DNA of 14,974 bases from Dehalococcoidia bacterium (lineage in GTDB: Bacteria; Chloroflexota; Dehalococcoidia; UBA2979): positions 1-14,974 of the forward strand of contig JABIST010000378.1 in assembly GCA_018700215.1 (NCBI GenBank), in the 5' to 3' direction. The first letter of the stretch is position 1, and each line of letters begins with the position of its first letter. The translations under genes and the position numbers were made by a program. The notes below the pieces were generated by a model. The model had not been told where the DNA came from. It made no database searches and saw only the letters and a list, made by a program, of their open reading frames with translations. Shown here piece by piece: positions 1-6,872 of this stretch.

Positions 1-216
1 CGGCTCGCGCTCGCGATACTCCACATCGAGGCCGTTGACGCGGATGGTGGGCGAGCCGATGCACTTGATCGGGATCGCCTCTTCGTCGCCGCGGATCAGG
101 GTCTCCTGGACTTCGACCTCGTTGAGGCCAACTTCGTCCAGCGCTTCGCGCAGCAGCGCGCGCACTTCTTCGTGGTGCGATTCACCGCGTTCGGTGAGGG
201 TCAGCGTTATCTCCAC
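1..216 (-). CDS. Thioredoxin-fold family protein, C-terminus cut by window edge
   Basis: Reading the minus strand from a GTG at 216 gives 72 codons that run off the left edge. A GGAGG (224-228) sits 7 bases upstream of the GTG, which decides this start. The protein begins MEITLTLTERGESHHEE, continues with a charged helix and has KCIGSPTIRVNGLDVEY at about residues 51-67. The GSPTIRVNG stretch and overall plan match the small (roughly 100-residue) thioredoxin-like family whose members usually open with a strand followed by GCPS/GCPN. Pro56 would be the cis-proline. Here the nucleophilic Cys of the GCP motif is replaced by Glu12, while an unusual Cys52 lies just before the GSPT motif. A standard dithiol redox role is therefore doubtful. 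It is divergent from the DinB-like gene. The family assignment is from memory of motifs; function is unknown. Confidence 0.72.
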   Translation of the reverse strand, partial: MEITLTLTERGESHHEEVRALLREALDEVGLNEVEVQETLIRGDEEAIPIKCIGSPTIRVNGLDVEYREREP

Positions 217-236
217 CAGTGTTCCTCCAGTCAACG

Positions 237-261
237 GTTCGCTCCCAGTGCCGGGGCGAAC
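237..261. other. Hairpin in the divergent leader region
   Basis: GTTCGCTCC (237-245) and GGGGCGAAC (253-261) can form a 9-bp stem with one G-T wobble around a 7-base loop. A perfect 10-bp palindrome, TCGGGCCCGA, follows at 271-280. Both lie between the divergent thioredoxin-like and DinB-like genes, so they may be an operator or a 5' leader structure. There is no T-tract, so an intrinsic terminator is unlikely. Confidence 0.4.
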
Positions 262-357
262 TCATCCAGATCGGGCCCGAGCATAACCCGTCGCGGACTA
301 CCGGTCCCGTGCTTCGGTGGCGAAATGCGAGGGTTGTTTTCCTGGAGGCTCCGGCAG

Positions 358-369
358 ATGCTCCATTGA
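358..369 (+). other. Three-codon leader ORF overlapping the DinB-like start
   Basis: ATG CTC CAT TGA at 358-369 lies 9 bases after a strong GGAGG (344-348). Its stop overlaps the ATG of the DinB-like gene at 369 (TGATG). It may be a coupling minicistron, or only a sign that the start of the downstream gene is misjudged. Confidence 0.3.
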
Positions 370-842
370 TGAGCTTTGTGCCAATTGAGGTTGGGCCGTA
401 CTGGGCGGATCTGAACGAGCATCTGTGCGACCTGGTTGCGCTGGTGCCGCCGGATCGGCTCGACGAGGCGCCGGTAGGGGAGTGGGGCGTCCGCGAGGTA
501 GCCCATCACATTGTTGGTGGGCGCGACCACTGGCTGGCGAACTCGCTGGGTCGCGAGCGGGGCGAGATGCCGTCGGCTAATGCCGGGGTTGAGGAATTGC
601 AGGGGGAGCTGCGGGCGTCGTGGGAGCGGGTCGCCTCGTTCCTGGGGGACGCGGAGGCGCTCGACCGTGAGTACGAGCCGCCGGCTGGTGATCCGCCGTA
701 TGTCGACCCACCGGAGTTCCGAGGGCACTACGTCGCGTTCCACCGGCTGGCGCACGACGTGCATCACCGTGCGCAGTTGCTCGATCGGATTCGCGATCTG
801 GGGCTCGAGGTTCCAGAGGCGATTCGACGCCGTCCGCTGTAA
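369..842 (+). CDS. DinB-like four-helix-bundle protein
   Basis: 157 residues from ATG 369. The region EWGVREVAHHIVGGRDHW (about residues 39-56) resembles the DinB/YfiT/maleylpyruvate-isomerase fold signature, where the first metal-ligand His lies in a W(S/T)VREVLAHL-like helix. HRLAHDVHHRAQLL near the C-terminus supplies the second His cluster. Family members are metal-binding helical bundles; some are thiol-dependent S-transferases (mycothiol or bacillithiol) and many are uncharacterised. The substrate cannot be told here. The reading frame stays open upstream to 219, but that part is not family-like. ATG 369 has no good ribosome site of its own: the nearest GGAGG (344-348) is 20 bases away and better placed for a tiny ORF at 358-369 (M-L-H-stop), whose TGA overlaps this ATG. 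Translational coupling is possible. It converges with the luciferase-like gene, 17 bases away. Confidence 0.75.
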   Translation: MSFVPIEVGPYWADLNEHLCDLVALVPPDRLDEAPVGEWGVREVAHHIVGGRDHWLANSLGRERGEMPSANAGVEELQGELRASWERVASFLGDAEALDREYEPPAGDPPYVDPPEFRGHYVAFHRLAHDVHHRAQLLDRIRDLGLEVPEAIRRRPL

Positions 843-859
843 CTGGGACCAGCAGTCGC

Positions 860-1915
860 TCAGTTGTTCTGAGTACCCAACGCGTCCCGCACCACCGGGA
901 TCACCTCGTGGGCCACACGTTCCATGTAGCTGGGGCCGTCCTGCGCACCGGGTGGAGGCGGATTGGGGATCGGGTGGGGAACAATGATGTCAAAATCGAT
1001 GCCGTGTGAGCAGGCCTCGACGAGCTGTGCGGCGACCTCGGTGGGGGTGCCGTGGGCGGAGAAGGCGCTGGCGGCGGCGTCCGGGAGGAAGTCGACGATG
1101 CAGCCGGACTCGACGAGATCGGGGTGGTGGTGGAAGTCCGGGTGGACGCGGGCCTGCAGCTCGTGGATGTCGGGGCCGTCCCAGGTGAGGCCGGCGAGGT
1201 TGAAGAGGTGCGGCGAGTACTCGTAGAAGCCGGCGGCGATCGACTTGCCCATCAGCAGAGCGCGCTCCGGGTCGTCCTGGAGGGCGGTGTGAACGACGAG
1301 GCCGAGGCGGACGGAGGCAGGGTCGCGGCCTGCTTCATCGGCGCCAGCACGAATCTGATCGACGGCGGCGTGGAGGTTGGCGGGGTGCAGGCCGGCGCGG
1401 ATGAAGACGCCATCGGCGACGCGACCGGCGGCGCGGAGCGATCGAGGGCCGGCGGCGGCGATCCAGACGGGGACGGAGCGTGGGTGCGGGAGTTGGGCGG
1501 GACGGTCTGCGCCGACCTCGACGGCGTCGCCGTGGAGCAGGGAGCGGATCGTGCGTGTGGAGTCCTCGAGCGTGGCGACGCGGGCGGGTTTGAGGCCGGC
1601 GAGACGGACGGCGGTGTCGCCGATGCCGAGACCGAGGATGGCGCGGCCCTCCGAGACGGCATCGACAGTGGCGATTGAGCCGGCGGTGACCGTGGGGTGG
1701 CGGGTGACGGGGTTCGCGAGCAGTGGGCCGAGGTGGATCGTGGAGGTCTCGCGTGCGGCGAAGGCGAGCAGCACGTAGGTGTCGTGGCGTCGCAGCTGTG
1801 AGTCGGGGACAAAGGCGTAGTCCCAGCCGAGCGACTCGGCGCGGGCGACGTCAGTGGCGAACGCATCGGGGGTGGAGAAGTCGAAGCGGTTGAGCCCGAA
1901 GGCTGGTGCGTTCAT
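860..1915 (-). CDS. Luciferase-like (LLM class) F420/FMN-dependent oxidoreductase
   Basis: 351 residues from ATG 1915, with AGGA about 7 bases upstream. The plan is the TIM-barrel bacterial-luciferase superfamily: an N-terminal strand (FGLNRFD), ARAESLGWDYAFVPDS at about 25-39, HLGPLLANPVTRHPTVTAG with the typical cis-peptide region, GRAILGLGIGDTAVRLAG, and VPVWIAAAGPRSLRAAGRVADGV, which is very close to the cofactor-binding segment of F420-dependent methylene-tetrahydromethanopterin-reductase-like proteins. Length is normal for the family. Members use F420H2 or FMNH2 to reduce or oxygenate small organics. F420 is the better guess because F420 genes occur at 13141-14579 and the sequence resembles Mer-like members, but the cofactor is not proven. 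The C-terminal part contains a His-rich HPDFHHHPDL stretch and a proline run (PNPPPPGAQ). Divergent from the phosphotriesterase-family gene and probably controlled from the shared region 1916-2023. Confidence 0.88.
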   Translation of the reverse strand: MNAPAFGLNRFDFSTPDAFATDVARAESLGWDYAFVPDSQLRRHDTYVLLAFAARETSTIHLGPLLANPVTRHPTVTAGSIATVDAVSEGRAILGLGIGDTAVRLAGLKPARVATLEDSTRTIRSLLHGDAVEVGADRPAQLPHPRSVPVWIAAAGPRSLRAAGRVADGVFIRAGLHPANLHAAVDQIRAGADEAGRDPASVRLGLVVHTALQDDPERALLMGKSIAAGFYEYSPHLFNLAGLTWDGPDIHELQARVHPDFHHHPDLVESGCIVDFLPDAAASAFSAHGTPTEVAAQLVEACSHGIDFDIIVPHPIPNPPPPGAQDGPSYMERVAHEVIPVVRDALGTQNN

Positions 1916-1958
1916 CGGGGAATCCTGCTCGTTGCGGGCGATTCGGACAACGTGCCGC

Positions 1959-1991
1959 TTGACGTTGCACGTTCGAGCGCGATGCTACGCT
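1959..1991 (+). promoter_or_regulatory. Candidate promoter for the phosphotriesterase-family gene
   Basis: TTGACG (1959-1964) is followed after 17 bases by ATGCTA (1982-1987). A TANNNT-type TACGCT lies at 1986-1991, 15 bases after TTGCAC (1965-1970). Either pairing would place a transcription start some 20-30 bases before the ATG at 2024. The two overlapping solutions make the exact boxes uncertain. Confidence 0.4.
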
Positions 1992-2023
1992 GCCGCAGCG
2001 AACGGGTGTGCGAGGGGGGTTGG

Positions 2024-3061
2024 ATGACTGTTGGGCTGGTGACGACGGTGCTGGGGGAGATCGAGCCAAGCGAACTGGGCCGGACAATGATGCATGAGCA
2101 TTTGTTGATCACCTTTGATCGCTGGGCACGAGACGCCGGGATTGAGCAGCCGCCGGAGGGGCCGGCGATCACCCTTGCGAATCGGGGGGAGATCGCGCGA
2201 CACAGCAGCGGGCTCGACCACCGGATCGATGACGTGGACGAGGCGATCGCTGAGACGCGGCTGTACGCCGAGGTGGGTGGCGGCACGATTGTGGATGCGA
2301 CGAACCCGGATCTGACGCGCGACCCGGAGGCGCTACGGACGATCTCGGAGGCGACGGGCGTGCACGTGGTGATGGGAGCCGGGCATTACCTGAACGAGCA
2401 CCACCCGTTGGACATGGACGAGCGCAGCGAAGAGCAACTATTCGAGGAGATGGTGGGCGATGTGACCGAGGGTGCGGACGGCACTTCGATCCGCTCGGGG
2501 ATCATCGGAGAGATTGGCTGCCAGTACCCGCTGCACCCGAACGAGGAGAAGACGCTGCGAGCCGCGACACGCGCATCGCTGGCGACGGGTGCGGCGCTGC
2601 TGATTCACCCTGGTCGCGACCATCGCGCGCCACTGGAGCTGATGCGCATCGTGATCGAGGCGGGCGGCCGGCCGGAACGGGCGATCATGAGCCACCTCGA
2701 TCGCACGGTGTTCGAGGACGATGAGCTGGTGGAGCTGGCAAAGACTGGCTGCTATCTGGAGTTCGATCTGTTTGGGCAGGAGTCGTCCTGGTACATGCAT
2801 GCGCCGATCGATATGCCGAACGACGCGACGCGGATTGATCATCTGCAGCACCTGATCGCGGAGGGCTTCGGTGACCGGCTGCTGGTGGCGCAGGACATCT
2901 GTCGGAAGGTAGCGCTCTGCACGTACGGTGGCCCGGGTTATGGGCACATCTTGCGGAACGTGGTGCCGATGATGCAGCGCAAAGGAATGTCGGCCGCCGA
3001 GATCGACGCGATCCTCATCGACAACCCCGCGCGCATCCTGGCGATGATCGAGCCGAGCTGA
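2024..3061 (+). CDS. Phosphotriesterase-family metal-dependent hydrolase (amidohydrolase superfamily)
   Basis: 345 residues from ATG 2024, preceded by the purine-rich GAGGGGGG at about 2012-2019. The frame is open upstream, but TVGLVTTVLGEIEPSELG is the usual start of this family. Metal ligands are visible: HEH (His24, His26) in the MMHEHLL motif, Glu163 in SGIIGEIGC, His195 in LLIHPGR, His224 in MSHLDR, and Asp291 in LLVAQDICRK. In true phosphotriesterases the bridging ligand is a carboxylated Lys; Glu at that place is seen in Php-like and PTER-like relatives, so this is more likely a lactonase, esterase or unknown hydrolase than an organophosphate degrader. YGGPGYGHILRNVVPMM and NPARILAM near the C-terminus are family typical. 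Cytoplasmic, with no signal peptide. Divergent from the luciferase-like gene and convergent with the dehydrogenase, 33 bases away. Confidence 0.88.
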   Translation: MTVGLVTTVLGEIEPSELGRTMMHEHLLITFDRWARDAGIEQPPEGPAITLANRGEIARHSSGLDHRIDDVDEAIAETRLYAEVGGGTIVDATNPDLTRDPEALRTISEATGVHVVMGAGHYLNEHHPLDMDERSEEQLFEEMVGDVTEGADGTSIRSGIIGEIGCQYPLHPNEEKTLRAATRASLATGAALLIHPGRDHRAPLELMRIVIEAGGRPERAIMSHLDRTVFEDDELVELAKTGCYLEFDLFGQESSWYMHAPIDMPNDATRIDHLQHLIAEGFGDRLLVAQDICRKVALCTYGGPGYGHILRNVVPMMQRKGMSAAEIDAILIDNPARILAMIEPS

Positions 3062-3094
3062 GGCGAGCCGCGCGGTGTTCGAACTCGCTCGCTG

Positions 3095-4186
3095 CTAGAA
3101 GACGATCACGCCGCGACCGTCCTCGCCACGCTCGAGTGCGCCGAATGCCTCGTTGATCTGGTCCAGCGAGTAGCGGCGCTGGATGATCTCGTCGACCATC
3201 AGATCGCCTTTCTGGTAGAGGTCGATCATGGTGCGGAAGGTCTCGTGCGGGCTGGCGAGGCCGTAGTAGGCACCGGTCAGCGTCTTTTGCGTGCGGACCA
3301 TATCGGTCAGGTCGATGCCGGCCTGGTCGCCGAGCGGGGCGAGGCCGACGACGACGGCGACGCCGTTGCGGCGCAGGGCACCGACGGCCTGCTGGGTGCT
3401 CTCGATGCCGCCGAAGGTGTCGAGCGCGAGGTCGACGCCGCCATCGGTTAGCTCGCGAATCGCCTCGATCGGGTCGGTGACGGTTGAGTCGATCGTGTCG
3501 GTGGCGCCGAAGCGGGTGGCGAACTGGAGTTTGTGTTCGGCGATATCGACGGCGATGATGCGCGACGCGTTCATCAGGCGGGCACCCTGGATCGAGTTGA
3601 GGCCGACGCCGCCGACGCCGAAGACGGCGACGGTCATGCCGGGGCGGACGCGGGGCGCGTTGACCACGCTGCCGACACCAGTGGTCACGGAGCAGCCGAT
3701 CAGCGCCGCGACCTCCATCGGAACATCGTCAGGCATCGGGTAGCAGGCCTGAGCAGGGGCGACCTGGTATTCGGAGAAGATGCCTAGCTTGGACATCTGG
3801 AACACCTCGTCGCCGTTGGCATCGCGCAGGCGGGTGGTGCCGTCGTACTGGCGGACGCCGGTGAGGGCGTTGGTTTCACAGAGTTGGGGGCTGCCGGAGC
3901 GGCACTGGCGGCAATGTCCGCAGTTGGAGACAAAGGAGAGCACGCAGCGGTCACCGGGCTTGACGTTGGTGACACCAGGGCCAACCGCCTCGACGGTGCC
4001 GGCGCCTTCGTGGCCGAGTACGCAGGGGAGGGGGATCTGGGCGGTGCCGTGGATCACGTGGATGTCGCTGGCGCAGATGCCGGCGGCGCCGGTGCGGATT
4101 AGCACCTCGCCGGCCTTCGGCTCGTCCTGGGTGAGATCTTCGACCAGTAGCGCCGTCTCGCCGGCGCGCATCACCGCAGCTTTCAT
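3095..4186 (-). CDS. Zinc-dependent alcohol dehydrogenase (MDR family, NAD type)
   Basis: 363 residues from ATG 4186, which has GGGAG (4194-4198) 7 bases upstream; the longer open frame beyond it overlaps the SnoaL-like gene and is not family-like. Catalytic zinc ligands are Cys38 (GICASDIH), His59 (LGHEGAG) and Cys165 (ALIGCSVTTG). The structural zinc site has Cys89, Cys92, Cys95 and Cys103 in CGHCRQCRSGSPQLC. The Rossmann motif GVGGVG (190-195), followed by VDIAEHK with Asp214 at the end of the second strand, favours NAD+ over NADP+. Overall it resembles class III / aryl-alcohol type dehydrogenases, which oxidise primary alcohols or related hydroxy compounds. It lies downstream of the SnoaL-like and CoA-ligase genes in the same orientation (92-base gap to SnoaL), which suggests one catabolic unit. 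The substrate is unknown. Confidence 0.92.
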   Translation of the reverse strand: MKAAVMRAGETALLVEDLTQDEPKAGEVLIRTGAAGICASDIHVIHGTAQIPLPCVLGHEGAGTVEAVGPGVTNVKPGDRCVLSFVSNCGHCRQCRSGSPQLCETNALTGVRQYDGTTRLRDANGDEVFQMSKLGIFSEYQVAPAQACYPMPDDVPMEVAALIGCSVTTGVGSVVNAPRVRPGMTVAVFGVGGVGLNSIQGARLMNASRIIAVDIAEHKLQFATRFGATDTIDSTVTDPIEAIRELTDGGVDLALDTFGGIESTQQAVGALRRNGVAVVVGLAPLGDQAGIDLTDMVRTQKTLTGAYYGLASPHETFRTMIDLYQKGDLMVDEIIQRRYSLDQINEAFGALERGEDGRGVIVF

Positions 4187-4278
4187 CTTGTTGCTCCCTC
4201 GCTCAAATCGCTGATCGAATCGTTCGTGGGCGGAGCTTCGCGGTTGTGGGCGATTGAGCGCAACTGGTCGTGCAGGAG

Positions 4279-4692
4279 TCAGTCCTGTGCGTCGAACTCG
4301 CTGTAGTCGAAGTCGACGAGGGCGGAGCCGGGTTGTTCTGGGTCGTAGGTCCAGTATTGGCGGATCTCGTCGATCAGGCCGTCGCGGAAGCGATAGTGCT
4401 CCGAGCCTCGAAAGGTGAAGGGCTGGCCATCGGCGACGCCGTGCATGCTCCACTCGATGGCAGCGGTATCGCCGTCCTCGATGGCGTTGTCGACGATCCA
4501 GCGTGCGCCGGACCAGCGCTCGCGGACCTGGGCCCAGAACGCGCCGATCCGTTCGCGACCGACGACGGGGGCGTGGTTGGTGTCGTAGATCGTCGCGCCC
4601 TCGGTGAAGTGCGCGGCGATCTCGTCGGCGCTGGCGATTCCGCAGGCGGCGAAGTAAGCGCGGATGAGGTTGAGGTGGCTGTCAGTGCTCAT
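4279..4692 (-). CDS. SnoaL-like / NTF2-fold protein
   Basis: 137 residues from ATG 4692. The sequence has the alpha+beta barrel pattern of SnoaL-like proteins: an N-terminal helix (LNLIRAYFAAC), HFTEGATIYDTNHAPVVGRERIGAFWAQ at about 28-55, AIEWSMHGVADGQPFTFRGSEHYRFRDGLIDEIRQYW at about 78-114, and a short acidic tail. Proteins of this fold are isomerases, hydratases, dehydratases or simple ligand-binding domains, so the name gives no reaction. It is 28 bases downstream of the CoA-ligase gene and upstream of the alcohol dehydrogenase on the same strand, so a side reaction in the same catabolic pathway is a fair inference. The ribosome site is weak (GAGG about 9 bases before the ATG). In the same frame the reading frame is open far upstream, but that part is antisense-frame shadow of the CoA-ligase gene. 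Confidence 0.8.
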   Translation of the reverse strand: MSTDSHLNLIRAYFAACGIASADEIAAHFTEGATIYDTNHAPVVGRERIGAFWAQVRERWSGARWIVDNAIEDGDTAAIEWSMHGVADGQPFTFRGSEHYRFRDGLIDEIRQYWTYDPEQPGSALVDFDYSEFDAQD

Positions 4693-4720
4693 CGGGAGCC
4701 TCGCCGCGCGTGGAGCGCAG

Positions 4721-6229
4721 CTAGAAGAGTTCCTGTAGGCCCTCGCGACGCGTGCGCCACTCCAGCAGCAGCCCGAGCGCGCGTGCGGCGCGCGGGACGG
4801 TGGCATAGACCGCGACGCCGTTCTGCTGCGCGGTGTGGGCGAAGGCGTCGACGCTGGCGCCAGCAGCGACGCTGTAGGAACGACCGCGCTCGATGGCGAC
4901 GAACGGCGTGCCGGTCTCGCGCTGGATCTCGGCGATGACGGTGGCCGAGTGCTCGGCCGAGGTGCGGGCGTGGGCGATCTGGTCCGCGGGGGGTGAGTCG
5001 TGGTTGGGGTCGAACTCCTTGGCGTCTGGGCGGGTGGAGCCGGCGTTGGTGAAGACGACATCGGCTGGTTCGGCGCGGGCGACGATCTCGAGCGTCTTGC
5101 GCTGCAGCTCAACGCCGGAGACGTTGGTGTCGATCGGGTTGTTGACGCTGGTGCCGGCGACCGGAATGAACTCGCGCAGTTCGTCGATGGTTTCTTGCGG
5201 CATTTGCGGCACATCGAGGCCAGCGTTGGCGATGGCGTCCGAGGAGAGCACGGCGTAGCCGCCACCGCCGGAGACGAGCACCACGCCGGTGCCCTTCACG
5301 CGGCGAGCCTCGGTGGTGAGTGTGACGACGAGGTCTTGCAGGTCGTCCATCGTCTGGGCGCGCATGGCGCCGGCCTGACGGCAGGCCGCCTCGAAGATGC
5401 GAATCGAGCCGGCGAGCGAGCCGGTGTGGGAGTTGGCGGCGCGGGCACCGGCGGCGTGGATGCCGCCCTTGAGGATGATGGTTGGCTTCACGGCGGCGCA
5501 GCGCTTGAGCGCTTCGAAGAACTTGCGCCCTTCCTGCACACCTTCCATGTAGCCGACGACGACCTTGGTCTGGGGATCGCTGGCGGCGTAATCGAGCAGG
5601 TGGTGGGCTTTCACATCGGCGCCGTTGCCGAAGGAGACGGCCTTGGAGAAACGGACACCGCGCTTCGAGAGTCCGTGGACGATGTCGCCGGCGTTGGCGC
5701 CGGACTGGGAGAGCAGGAAGACCTCACCGGATTCAGCCGGGAAGCCGTTCATGAAGGCGACGCGCTCGTCCGGGATGTAGAGGCCCATGCAGTTGGGGCC
5801 GATCGCGCGGATGCCGGCGTCGTTCAGTTTCTGGATGAACTCACGCTCGGTCTTCGCCATCTCCTCGTCACCGGTCTCGGAGAAGCCGGCGGTGAAGAAG
5901 TGGATCGAGCGAACGCCCTTCTCGATGCACTGGTCGACGAGCGTCGGGACGAATCGCGCGGGGATCATCGAGATCACGTGATCGACGTGGCCTTCGATGT
6001 CGAGGATCGAGGGGTAGCAGCGCAGGCCGTCGATCTCGTCGATCTTCGGGTTCACCGGGTAGAGGTCGTGGTTCTCCTGGAACTTCAGTTCGAGCAGGGA
6101 GCCGAGGAAGCCGCCCCCCATGCCTTTCCCACCGCCCGACGGCACGCCGACGATGGCGATGCTGCGTGGGTGGAAGATCTGGTCGAGCGGGTGAAGGCTC
6201 GCGGAGTCAGTCGATACGGCTTCGGTCAC
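4721..6229 (-). CDS. ADP-forming acyl-CoA synthetase alpha-type protein (CoA-binding and ligase domains)
   Basis: 502 residues from GTG 6229; the frame stays open to a TTG at 6283, but GTG is close to the usual domain start and follows a GGGGA. An N-terminal CoA-binding Rossmann domain (LDQIFHPRSIAIVGVPSGGG, about 15-34) is followed by the first succinyl-CoA-ligase-like domain with AIGPNCMGLY (142-151) and LLSQSGANAGDIV (172-184). The conserved SHTGSLAG (267-274) carries His268, the residue phosphorylated in acetate-CoA ligase (ADP-forming) and succinyl-CoA synthetase alpha subunits. The protein ends after this portion and lacks the ATP-grasp beta domain found in fused enzymes. No beta subunit gene lies within the window, so a partner must be elsewhere or the reaction differs. 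Its likely role is interconverting an organic acid and its CoA thioester, or CoA transfer. It leads a minus-strand unit with the SnoaL-like and dehydrogenase genes. Confidence 0.85.
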   Translation of the reverse strand: MTEAVSTDSASLHPLDQIFHPRSIAIVGVPSGGGKGMGGGFLGSLLELKFQENHDLYPVNPKIDEIDGLRCYPSILDIEGHVDHVISMIPARFVPTLVDQCIEKGVRSIHFFTAGFSETGDEEMAKTEREFIQKLNDAGIRAIGPNCMGLYIPDERVAFMNGFPAESGEVFLLSQSGANAGDIVHGLSKRGVRFSKAVSFGNGADVKAHHLLDYAASDPQTKVVVGYMEGVQEGRKFFEALKRCAAVKPTIILKGGIHAAGARAANSHTGSLAGSIRIFEAACRQAGAMRAQTMDDLQDLVVTLTTEARRVKGTGVVLVSGGGGYAVLSSDAIANAGLDVPQMPQETIDELREFIPVAGTSVNNPIDTNVSGVELQRKTLEIVARAEPADVVFTNAGSTRPDAKEFDPNHDSPPADQIAHARTSAEHSATVIAEIQRETGTPFVAIERGRSYSVAAGASVDAFAHTAQQNGVAVYATVPRAARALGLLLEWRTRREGLQELF

Positions 6230-6358
6230 AGTTTCCCCAAGTTCCGGCGGTGCTGCAGAGGTACGGAGCAGCTTACGTAACAACTCGATTGTCGTCCCCG
6301 CCGAACGTCTCTCGGACGGTTCATGGTCGGGGCGGCGGCTCGCGAACCAGTGCTGATT

Positions 6359-6856
6359 CTAACCAGATGTGGCGAAGCGTTCTGCCCACTCGGCGACAAT
6401 CCGTGCATCGTGCGTGAAACCGAGTTCCGGAAGCTGGTCCGGCGCGAACCAACCGACCTCGAACGCCTCGGGGCCAGCGACCGCGTCGCCGCTGGTTGCG
6501 GAGCCGGCGTAGGCGATGAAGACGACGGCGTTGCCGGCCTCGGAGTAGACACCGATCAGTCCGTGGAGCAGGACCTTGATGCCGGTCTCCTCGAATACCT
6601 CGCGGACGGCGGCCTCTTCGACGACCTCGCCAGCATCGACGAAGCCAGAGGGGAACGCCCAGCGACCGAGGGCGGGTGCGTGGTTGCGGCGGACGAGCAG
6701 CAGCTTGCCTTCGCGAGCGACGAGCACGCCGGCGGCGAGCTTCGGATCGGCAAACCAGGTGAAGTCGCCACGCGGGCAGGTGCGTCGGTCGCCGGGGGCT
6801 GGATCCGGGATCGCGGTGCCGCAGCGCGGGCAGAATTTCGCGGGGATCTGTTCCAC
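6359..6856 (-). CDS. NUDIX hydrolase with a degenerate N-terminal zinc ribbon
   Basis: 165 residues from GTG 6856. An AGG about 9 bases upstream serves as ribosome site and lies between this start and the end of the deacetylase gene (16-base gap). The full NUDIX box is present: G71-x5-E77-x7-R85-E86-x2-E89-E90-x-G92, in GFVDAGEVVEEAAVREVFEETG. The enzyme should therefore bind Mg2+/Mn2+ and cleave a nucleoside diphosphate linked to another group. The N-terminus, AKFCPRCGTAIPD...TCPRGDFTWFADP, resembles the zinc ribbon of NudC/ADP-ribose-type NUDIX proteins. Only three cysteines remain (9, 12, 27); the fourth position reads Gly30 (CPRG instead of CPxCG). Substrate candidates include NADH, ADP-ribose and related dinucleotides, but none is certain. 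Probably cotranscribed with the LmbE-like gene. Confidence 0.87.
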   Translation of the reverse strand: MEQIPAKFCPRCGTAIPDPAPGDRRTCPRGDFTWFADPKLAAGVLVAREGKLLLVRRNHAPALGRWAFPSGFVDAGEVVEEAAVREVFEETGIKVLLHGLIGVYSEAGNAVVFIAYAGSATSGDAVAGPEAFEVGWFAPDQLPELGFTHDARIVAEWAERFATSG

Positions 6857-6872
6857 GATCAGTTGCCTCGCA

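Noticed and set aside
1052..1678. Plus-strand 208-codon frame inside the luciferase-like gene
   Set aside because: Repetitive Gly/Val/Asp/Glu composition typical of antisense frames in GC-rich DNA.
4187..4453. N-terminal extension of the alcohol dehydrogenase (about 89 more residues)
   Set aside because: The extra residues are Arg/Pro/Leu-rich, unlike the family, overlap the SnoaL-like gene and lie ahead of an ATG with a good ribosome site at 4186.
4693..5265. N-terminal extension of the SnoaL-like frame
   Set aside because: It overlaps the CoA-ligase gene in another frame and reads as low-complexity Ser/Pro/Arg; the SnoaL domain starts at ATG 4692.
5000..6280. A long plus-strand open frame of 426 codons antisense to the CoA-ligase gene
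   Set aside because: It is rich in Gly, Val, Asp and Ala with no domain-like motifs, mirrors the codon bias of the real minus-strand gene and has no credible start. Treated as a shadow.
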